In this document: positions 56,583 to 64,000 of the stretch, piece after piece | Layout: every line of letters starts with the position of its first letter | How positions within the stretch are numbered: the stretch's first letter is position 1 | Source of the DNA: Theristus sp. LFF4_11 | Lineage: Eukaryota; Nematoda; Chromadorea; Monhysterida; Xyalidae | NCBI GenBank assembly: GCA_030248135.1 | Contig: JASANC010003250.1 | Location: forward strand, 25,230 to 89,229 | Length of the DNA: 64,000 bases | Direction: 5' to 3' | The notes under the pieces: model-generated | Databases searched by the model: none | Seen by the model: the letters and a program-made list of their open reading frames with translations, nothing else | Told to the model about the DNA's origin: nothing | Program-made: the position numbers and the translations under genes

Positions 56583-58085
56583 TGATACATTTGGATCCCT
56601 ATGATTTCCGGCCACTTCAGCTTCCGCACCGCAGCCCCCCAGTACACCAGCACCAGCACCCGCTCCCGTACCCGCACCGAGCACCAACGAAATGTACACT
56701 GGCGGCGAGTTCAAGAATCCGCACGCCCACCAGGCGCCTGACACTGAGATTGCGGCGCCTCAGTTCGAGCAGCCACCGACGGAAGCGGCGCAGGCGGCTG
56801 TGAAAACGGGCTGAACGGAGTGCTCGAACACGTTCGTCCACATATCACTCGCTGACACGACGTACGGGTTGTCGCGCACCGATGATCACGATGATATTTA
56901 GTTTTCTGGCTTGTACATTGAGCTTTAATCATTTGCTACGTCACTTTGTAAGCAGTAATATTGAGTTGTTTTCGACTAGCGCCTCTTGCTTGCTTCCTTT
57001 GTAATTTGTTTTCATTTCTCTAACGTTGCAAGTGTGTTGCGTTTAACATTTGAAGCAACCATGAACGTTTGATCAAATAAACAGTTTAACCTGGTTTAAT
57101 CATTGCTGTGCACGTACAATCTCAAATTTTTCAATACTGCAGAAACGCGAATTTTTAAAAACAAACTGAAAAAAGTTATTTTTTTGCTTTTTCGCTATGC
57201 AAGTTAGCATCATCTGACAGAAAAGTTTTAATTTTTGATTGCTATATAGCATGTCCAGCGTAACATTTCTGACAGTACACACAATGGCACTTTACCCAAC
57301 ATGATAATTTTTGAAACTTATTCATAACATAAAAGCAGTCAGAAAACCTAAACTTACACGTTCAAACGCAAGAATGCGCCGAGCCATCAAACCAACAGGC
57401 GCAGGCACGCATTTATGACTTCAGAAAAAAAACTTTCGTCGTCGTCTGTGGACGTGACAAAATCATCTTCAGCATGAACTTGACACTTGTCATTGGGTAA
57501 CACAAGGCTCATTTGATTCTGATGTTTTCTGGCATGTTTTTCAAACGTTTTCAGTTTTATTTTACTGACATATTGCAGAATGTGTAAATTTTGAAAACAT
57601 TTGAAACCAACGGTTTATGGTTTCTGTTCACAGCATCCATCAAAATCCACACCAGTGTTGATGAGTACCTAGTCTGCAAAAATACCGCCAAACCATATGA
57701 TTAAAAAGTCATGGAATACCTCTCATTAGTAAGTAAGCAGTGAATGATTGCCAACAAAAAATCACAACAAATATTGTGCCACACAGGTTTATTTGGTAAG
57801 ATGTGCAAAACGTCAATTATTGCCCCCATTGACTGAAGCAACGACGAAACGTTGGTATATGAATTTATTGTGTTGTCAGCATTGATCTGGTTTAAAAATG
57901 CAATCTGAACAGCACTAATTTATTTATTCGAATGAAAACGATGGCTCTGCCTGCAGCGACTGGATAGCCGAAACATTTTTGAAAGTTGTTGTTACCCACG
58001 GTATCCCTTATTAGTTTAGCTGATTTTACGCTAATTTTGGACTGTTCAATCACGAGCAGCCGCTGTTGCAGGCATCAATGGTGAC
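56583..58085. other. Intergenic; possible transcribed remnant at its left end
   Basis: The stretch 56583-56815 has a Pro/His/Arg-rich open frame, but in another frame it reads PAPAPAPVPAPSTNEMYTGG then FKNPHAHQAPDTEIAAPQFE before a TGA. This resembles a proline-rich cytoplasmic tail and could be an alternative last exon of paralogue E that the MITE has separated. An AATAAA lies at 57076. The rest (57100-58085) is AT-rich with no gene. Confidence 0.4.
57076..57081 (+). terminator. Poly(A) signal downstream of paralogue E
   Basis: AATAAA about 750 bp after the stop codon chosen for paralogue E, or about 260 bp after the proline-rich frame at 56583-56815. Confidence 0.45.
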
Positions 58086-60401
58086 ATGATTGTGTTCAGT
58101 TTGTTGTTGTTGAGTGTGACGTTCTCTGGGACACACGCATTCGCTAATAACGAGCCAACACCGTCGTTGATATTGCAACTGACGCAGAAGGGACTAACGT
58201 ATGTCAAAACATTTTCAGGCTATCCATGTATTGTGGATTTATTCAAACGTGTCCGGACTAAAATGACGTCATTTGCTTTAAAAACATCCGTTTGTCAAAA
58301 TACAGGCACTTAAAATGTCAGTTTGGTGTGACTGATTCGACATTCACCATTTGCTTTACGGGAAGAAATCGGCTAAACAGAAAGTCTGGTTTGCTGTGAA
58401 CGGCAAACGCATGCTTTGCGGCACATGACGTCATTTCAGTGAGACATGTTTGAAAAAAATAGGTCACAGATCGAATGCCGACATTCAACTATAATCAATT
58501 CTGAACGCAGATATCTGAAGGATCAGGCGATGGAGGCGGTGAATGCGGAGGTGCCCCGCTTGCAGATCGCTCGTCTCGACAAAGACCTCGGCCGACGCGG
58601 CAGCGTTCAGATGAGCGACCTGAAAGTGCTGCACTACAAGCCGCCCGCTCGTACGTCCGCCACGCTGGTGGAGCCGGATGAGATTCAGTGGTCGATCAAC
58701 GACGTCGACTTGAGGTGAACGCGCTTCAGGCAAACCTGGTGGAGTTTGACCTTGGCGCGAACGCCGATCGTCAGAAACAATTTCTGGATGTCTGTTGTCG
58801 GATTGTGTCGAGAGCGAACACTTTCAAAATACCCTTCCATGGGCCCAGCCCAGAGATAGCCATTCAGCTGTAATAACTACTTTTTAATTTTCAATTAATT
58901 TAATTGAATTAATTTAGCTAGTAGTGCGTCTGCGCTTTCAGCATCCGCAGCCGGCTCGACGGTCGTCTGCGCGTGGTGGTGCCGGTCAACCTGCGTGGCG
59001 TGGTGACGATCGCCATGTCCGGCGTGCACTTCAACGTGCGCAACACGCTCGGACGCACCGGCGATGGCGTGCTCACGGTGGCGATGCCCGCGTGCATCAC
59101 GCGCGTCACACGCACCCGCGTCAACGTCTACAATGCCGGACTGTTGCTCGAGACGGCGGTCGTAAATCTGCAGGTCGGTCGGAATCACAAAACCAGCATA
59201 AGGCGAAAACGCCAAGTTTTTTTGTCCGTACGCACAGTTCTAAATTCAGTGCGCAAACTAATTGTGTCCGAATGCATTAAGATAGCACACGCAACACGAT
59301 GCGGCCATTTTTAAGTGTACGTACGAAAAAGTAATTGCTAAATCCCCTATACTCAAATAGCCACATGTTGTACATGATGTTAGAACACACGTAAAACGCG
59401 AGTTTAGGAAACCTTTTATGACGCTAATGAACACTTTTGTTCAAAAACAACCCGCACTTTTCAATTGCAGGAAGTGATCGTGCAGCAGCTGCAGCCGATC
59501 TTGGAGGAGCAGATGTGCACGTTGGCGAAGCGATTTCTGGCCGACCGCTTCAACGAGCAAATGCGGGCGTTCCCCGTTCGCACGCCGCTCTACCAATTGG
59601 CCTCGATGACCTTCGAGGAGTTCGCGAGCGGCACACGCGCGCCGGAGGCCGTGACGCTGGCCGACCAGCGGGCGCCACCGCAGCGGCAGCAGCAGCGACG
59701 CAGCCGTTTCAGCAGCACCAGATGGGACAATCGCAAACCGTGGACGCGCGACGTGTCGACGGCGAAGATGGCGAACGCACAGCGGAAGTTCGACACAAAC
59801 GAACTGCTCAACGGGGGACTCAAGGTTGCAGTGTGCTCATATGCCTCAACCGAATCTGTGTAATATCTTTTATTTTGGTCCCGCGTCTCAATGCGCGCAT
59901 AGATGGGTAAGCAGTCTCATGCACGACGCGGCAATTCAAAATTGGCAAAGGTATCCGAGTACCCTAAATGAGGTCGGGTCACTTAGGGTATTCTGAATTA
60001 CCACATACAGATTAAAACTAGTTTCCTTTTACGTCCGCAACCGCATTGAGTCAGAAAAGATAATACAGCCACACAAAACCAAAATGCAGCGTCCGCACCC
60101 AATCAATTTTTCTGGTACCCGTTTCTTTGAATTTCACAGAAAATCCAGAGTCTCTGGGTCGATTATCATCTGGTTGAGCAGCCTCGCGTGTACAAATCGT
60201 TCGTTGAACTGTCGGCGCTTGGTGAAATTTCGTACAAAGGCAGAGGACACACGCACGTCACGCGACACGTGCTGCCACGCCAGCAACCACCCCAGGACGC
60301 CATGTTTGCGTTGACCATTGGCGACTTTGTCATCAATTCCGCCATGTACCACGCGTTTCGCTCGCACTATCTCGACGTTACTGTGAAGCCAACCACAAAA
60401 A
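58086..60401 (+). CDS. BPI/LBP-family lipid-binding protein (3' part not found)
   Basis: Secreted, tubular lipid-binding protein of the BPI/LBP/CETP family. Exon 1 (58086-58197) starts MIVFSLLLLSVTFSGTHA, a signal peptide, and ends in the typical LTQKGLT...YLKD helix start. Exon 2 (about 58509-58716) has VPRLQIARLDKDLG and QWSINDVDL. Exon 3 (about 58941-59172) has SRLDGRLRVVVPVNLRGVV and AMPACITRV. Exon 4 (about 59471-59824) has EVIVQQLQPILEEQMCTLAK; the two cysteines (AMPAC, EEQMC) could form the conserved BPI disulfide. Exon 5 (about 60139-60401) carries MFALTIGDFVINSAMYHAF, the start of the second BPI domain. A GTATCA donor follows, but no further exon is seen, so the gene is incomplete or broken by the inverted duplication. 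Confidence 0.75.
58224..58468. mobile_element. CRE-bearing MITE, copy 3 (BPI/LBP intron 1)
   Basis: AAACGTGTCCGGACTAAAAT then TGACGTCA at the left; CATGACGTCATTTCAGTGAG at the right. Fills most of the first intron. Confidence 0.8.
59861..60068. mobile_element. 200-bp MITE (BPI/LBP intron 4)
   Basis: Full-length copy, TATCTTTTATTTTGGTCCCG to ACTCAGAAAAGATAATA-type end. It lies inside the left arm of the inverted duplication, and its mirror copy is at 63896-64000. Confidence 0.85.
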
Positions 60402-60447
60402 AGGTATCATTATACGTTATACAAGTTCGGAAAAATGCCCGAAGGGC
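59951..60447 (+). repeat. Left arm of large inverted duplication
   Basis: Matches the reverse complement of 63508-64000 at high identity with small indels, including BPI exon 5, its donor and the MITE upstream. The true outer edge is unknown because the right arm runs off the window. The inner edge is at ATGCCCGAAGGGCA, itself a small palindrome. Confidence 0.88.
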
Positions 60448-60805
60448 ATGAAAAAAACCAAATATTATTTCAGAATGACACAGATAGAAAAGTGTGACAC
60501 AAGGATTTTCACAAGATCAAACATTTTATGAAACGTGTGTGAACTGGAAAGTTACAAACTGAAATAATATTTACGCCAATATCATTTTTGTCATTCTCAA
60601 GGAAGGCACAATCTCTGTACGAATTTTTTCTCACTTCATTTGATGCTGCAAAAAATCATTTGCTGCTGTGAACATGCTTTTTTTATTTGTGAATACTGTA
60701 TCAAATGATTTGCTTAATATGGTGTTTGCGGGCTGAACCCTTTTACGATGAGTGCGGTCACAACCGGAGCCAGTGCCTTGAAATGACAAAAATATATTGA
60801 CGTAA

Positions 60806-61412
60806 ATCATGCGGATGCGCGAGCGAGCGCCAGCGAGCGGACAGCGCATCACGCATAATATGAGCCGTTATCCCCTCGCGCGCTTTTTTCAAATTTGCTC
60901 GCTGCGTCCAGCGAGCATAGTATAAGCCACAAACTTGGCACTGTGCACACGAAACGAACACCCAAAGTTGTGCTTGGAGCCGCGAAAAAATTTTTATCCG
61001 ACTACTTTTCATACGCTGTAGACACGAAAAACCTATTCTGAAAACAGTGTTACTTCTTTCCCTTTGTATTTTTTTTTCAGCTATGTAATCATGCGGATGC
61101 GCGAGCGAGCGTAGCGAGCGGAGAGCGCATCTCATGCGGATGCGCGAGCGAGCGTAGCGAGCGGAGAGCGCATCACGCATAATATGAGCCGTTATCCCCT
61201 CGCGCGCTTTTTTCAAATTTGCTCGCTGCGTCCAGCGAGCATAGTATAAGCCACAAACTTGGTACCGTGCACACGAAACGAACACCCAAAGTTGTGCTTG
61301 GAGCCGCGAAAAAATTTTTATCCGACTACTTTTCATACGCTGTAGACACGAAAAACCTATTCTGAAAACAGTGTTACTTCTTTCCCTTTGTCCTTTTTTT
61401 TTCAGCTATGTA
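60806..61412. repeat. Direct tandem duplication, about 280-bp unit
   Basis: Two copies, 60806-61088 and 61089-61412, of a unit that starts ATCATGCGGATGCGCGAGCG, includes GAGCCGTTATCCCCTCGCGC and ends TTTTTTTCAGCTATGTAATC. The second has an extra GCGAGCGTAGCGAGCGGAGA block. A fragment of the unit start is at 49228-49262. Confidence 0.85.
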
Positions 61413-61420
61413 ATCAACAT

Positions 61421-61760
61421 GTGTTCGCCCTTTCAATTTTTGCCTGCGACACTTTCACAGTCGAACAAAAATGTTCCCTGGGGTAATTCCACCCGGAGAT
61501 TTTGAAAATTGGGTTAATTTTTTACCCCGACCCTGTTTTTGGGTAAAAATTGGGCATTTTTAATTGTTCGGAGGGTTTTCACCTGGTTTTAAGTGTTCGC
61601 CCTTTCAATTTTTAGCTGGGACACTTTCACAGTTGAACAAAAATGTTTCCTAGGGTAATTTCATCCGTATTTTCTGAAAATTTAGTTTATTTTTTTGCCC
61701 GGGCACTTTTTTAAGTTAAAATTGTGCATTTTTGAAAGTTCGTAGCATTTTGACTGAGTA
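61421..61760. repeat. Two-copy direct repeat, about 170-bp unit
   Basis: Units begin TGTTCGCCCTTTCAATTTTT at about 61421 and 61593 and share ACACTTTCACAG, GAACAAAAATGTT and GGGTAATTYCA blocks, with about 15-20% divergence by eye. Confidence 0.75.
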
Positions 61761-61825
61761 TCAGTTTTCACTCTTACAAATTTTGTCTGAGCTACGAAAA
61801 ATAATAGGAAAAAGGTCTAGTCCGT

Positions 61826-62870
61826 AGTAATTCAATACGCTGATCACGGATTTTGGGTTAGTTTTCTTACGTGAGCAACTCTAGATGCTGAATCGTGACG
61901 ATTTCGGGCGAATCGGCCGTGGAAATTGGCGAAATCGGTCCAGAAACGAAAAACAAGAAAACGGTGTTTTCCAGAGTAATTCAATGCGCTGATCACGAAT
62001 TTCGGGTTAGTTTTCTTACGTGAGCAACTCTAGATACCGAATCGTGACGATTTCGGGCGAATCGGCCGTGGAAGTTGGCGAAATCGGTCCAGAAACGAAA
62101 AACAAGAAAAGGGTGTTTTCCAGGGTAATTCAATGCGCTGATCACGGATTTTGGGTTAGTTTTCTTATGTGAGCAACTCTAGATACCGAATCGTGACGAT
62201 TTCGGGCGAATCGGCCGTCGAAATTGGCGAAATCGGTCCAGAAACGAAAAACAAGAAAACGGTGTTTTCCAGAGTAATTCAATGCGCTGATCACGAATTT
62301 CGGGTTAGTTTTCTTACGTGAGCAACTCTAGATGCTGAATCGTGACGATTTCGGGCGAATCGGCCGTGGAAGTTGGCGAAATCGGTCCAGAAACGAAAAA
62401 CAAGAAAAGGGTGTTTTCCAGGGTAATTCAATGCGCTGATCACGAATTTTGGGTTAGTTTTTTATGTAAGCAACTCTAGATGCTGAATCGTGACGATGTC
62501 GGGCGAATCGGCCGTGGAAATCGGCGAAATCGGTCCAGAAACGAAAAACAAGAAAAAAATGTTTTCCAGGGTAATTCAATGCGCTGATCACCGATATTGG
62601 GTTAGTTTTCTTACGTGAGCAACTGTTGATGCTGAATCGTGACGATTTCGGGCGAATCGGCCGTGGAAGTTGGCGAAATCGGTCCAGAAACGAAAAACAA
62701 GAAAACTGTGTTTTCCAGGTTATTCAATGCGCCGATCACGGCTTTTGGATCAGTTTTCTTATGTGAGCAATTCTAGGTACTGAATCGTGACGATTTTGGG
62801 GAATTGGCCGTAGAAATAGCATGGGCGAAATTGGCCTAAAAACGAAAAATGAAAAAACCTGAGTTGTCCG
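61826..62870. repeat. Satellite array, 147-150-bp period, seven units
   Basis: Unit starts (AATTCAATGCGCTGATCACG) fall near 61829, 61979, 62129, 62276, 62425, 62574 and 62722. Each contains GGGTTAGTTTTCTTA, GTGACGATTTCGGGCGAATC and GAAATCGGTCCAGAAACGAA. Outer units are more diverged than inner ones, as expected for an array homogenised from its middle. Confidence 0.92.
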
Positions 62871-63507
62871 GGGTTTAGAAGAATGTGTGACCAACGTATT
62901 GTGATTTTGGTCCGACCTTCGCGGCTTATGTAAAAATCAGAATATTATCTAAAAATGCGGGAGACGCATATAAAAGGAGGAATATGACCTTGTGTAAGCA
63001 GTGAAAGACTTGGCTCGACAACCTTTTCAAGTCTCTGATGTGGTACACACGGATACAAGTACATAAGAGTCATATTTTTGCGCCGTTTATTTTTTATTTA
63101 GGTTGCAAGTGGCAACCCTCGTACATTGTAGACAAATGAAACTTTCACATTTGCCTTTTTCTAGCATTTAGCGACCTCTAAAACCACTAAAATAACGATC
63201 AGACTTTAGATCGCTGACACTGGTTTGCACAAAGTGTATCGCAGAGGCATTGGGCACGCAAGGTCTCCTTCTGTGGCAAAGGCAATGACTCACCGGTTTA
63301 TCCTGTCACAAGAGTTTGGTAAAAAGGGTGAAAATCAACGGAAGACAACACTTTTTGCACTGGTGCTGCTGTATGCACAGCGGTGCGTACGTCAGCAACA
63401 ACGATAAAGCTACATGCAGCAATGTTTTGCAATCTCTGATGTTTCTGTTTTTTGCACAGAATTTACAGTATAGCCGATTAAACATGGCAGTTTTTTTCAG
63501 GGTGCAA
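62871..63507. other. Unique spacer next to satellite array
   Basis: No gene or repeat that I can support. An open frame at 63225-63407 has no recognisable domain. Confidence 0.4.
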
Positions 63508-63559
63508 GGAGCGCGTGCCCTTCGGGCATTTTTCCGAACTTGTATAACGTATAATGATA

Positions 63560-63839
63560 CCTTTTGTGGTTGGCTTCACAGTAACGTCGAGATAGTGCGA
63601 GCGAAACGCGTGGTACATGGCGGAATTGATGATAAAGTCGCCAATGGTCAACGCAAACATGGCGTCCTGGGGTGGTTGCTGGCGTGGCAGCACGTGTCGT
63701 GTGACGTGCGTGTCCTCTGCCTTGTACGAAATTTCACCAAGCGCCGACAGTTCAACGAACGATTTGTACACGCGAAATGCTCAACCAGATGATAATCGAC
63801 CCAGAGACTCTGGATTTTCTGTGAAATTCAAAGAAACGG
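63560..63839 (-). CDS. Second, inverted copy of BPI/LBP exon 5 (partial gene)
   Basis: On the minus strand this encodes SFVELSALGEISYKAEDTHV and MFALTIGDFIINSAMYHAFR. Compared with exon 5 at 60139-60401, one A and then two bases are lost within about 10 bp, so the reading frame is shifted for a few codons (KGRGHTH becomes KAEDTH) and then restored. Val-Ile is the main later change. The AG acceptor is kept. The exon end lacks two A's before the donor, which would change the downstream phase. Upstream exons, if any, lie beyond the window. It may be part of a second BPI/LBP gene, or a duplicated exon without a gene. Confidence 0.6.
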
Positions 63840-63895
63840 GTACCAGAAAATTGATTGGGTGTGACGCTGCATTTTGGTTTTGTGTGGCTGTATTT

Positions 63896-64000
63896 TTTCT
63901 GACTCAATGCGGTTGCGGACGTAAAAGGAAACTAGTTTTTAATCTGTATGTGGTAATTCAGAATGCACTAAGTGACCCGACCTCATTTAGGGTACTCGGA
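63896..64000. mobile_element. 200-bp MITE in right inverted arm (cut by window end)
   Basis: GACTCAATGCGGTTGCGGAC, AAACTAGTTTTTAATCTG and CTAAGTGACCCGACCTCA blocks. This is the mirror copy of 59861-60068. Confidence 0.85.

Larger units (their letters stand above)
63508..64000 (-). repeat. Right arm of large inverted duplication (cut by window end)
   Basis: Reverse complement of 59951-60447. Differences from the left arm include short indels in the coding part and TTAGTGCATT in place of TTAGGGTATT in the MITE. Confidence 0.88.

Noticed and set aside
60758..61336. 192-residue minus-strand protein with internal repeat
   Set aside because: Its repeats are just the two tandem 280-bp DNA units; composition and context give no support for a gene.
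61826..62870. CRISPR-like array of regular repeats
   Set aside because: The whole 149-bp unit repeats with no unique spacers, and the host is an animal. It is a satellite.

Overview
This is a window of animal (metazoan) nuclear DNA. Its protein genes are split by short introns with GT..AG borders, AATAAA signals follow several genes, and the genes are animal ones (LAMP, RPS5, POLR2F, MOCS3, CTU2, FBXW5, ELP5, histones, C12orf57, BPI/LBP). Two features lean toward a nematode or nematode-like ecdysozoan: a 7TM receptor resembling nematode chemoreceptors, and a tandem family of small membrane proteins resembling nematode CX-module proteins. The species cannot be fixed from sequence alone. All protein products are my own conceptual splicings. 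Exon borders are read by eye and may be off by a few codons.

Layout. (1) 1-9.3 kb: minus-strand LAMP and ribosomal protein S5 genes, with CACGTG-bearing MITEs in their introns and a hAT-like element at 1.3-2.0 kb. (2) 9.4-14.7 kb: a repeat island with a fold-back element, two copies of a TAGGGTT-ended element, a 16-bp microsatellite and G-rich and purine-rich tracts. (3) 14.7-33.7 kb: six close-packed plus-strand genes, POLR2F, MOCS3/UBA4, FBXO31-like, CTU2, FBXW5 and ELP5, separated by only about 195-355 bp. (4) 33.7-37 kb: gene-poor. (5) 37-39.7 kb: a 7TM receptor. (6) 40.4-43.7 kb: intron-containing histone H4 and H2A genes on the minus strand, separated by a full-length copy of the TAGGGTT element. 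(7) 45-56.3 kb: four paralogous type I membrane proteins with the same exon plan, plus a small possible relative and the C12orf57 (protein C10) gene. (8) 58-64 kb: a BPI/LBP-type gene whose last visible exon is repeated in inverted orientation across a 3-kb satellite-rich spacer, running off the window end.

How the genes relate. MOCS3, CTU2 and ELP5 belong to one pathway, the mcm5s2 modification of wobble uridine 34 in tRNA. MOCS3 activates and sulfurates URM1, CTU2 is part of the thiolase that receives that sulfur, and ELP5 belongs to Elongator, which starts mcm5 formation. In this window they alternate with two F-box (SCF ubiquitin ligase) substrate receptor genes on the same strand. The membrane-protein family at 46-56 kb shares a secreted-side core with four cysteines and identical intron phases, but its members have unrelated cytoplasmic tails.

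Mobile DNA fills introns and gaps. I see two tRNA-derived SINE families, a miniature LTR element with a solo LTR elsewhere, hAT-like elements with 8-bp target duplications, and several MITE families (TA-flanked hairpins, TTA-flanked Harbinger-like, CRE-bearing and CACGTG-bearing).
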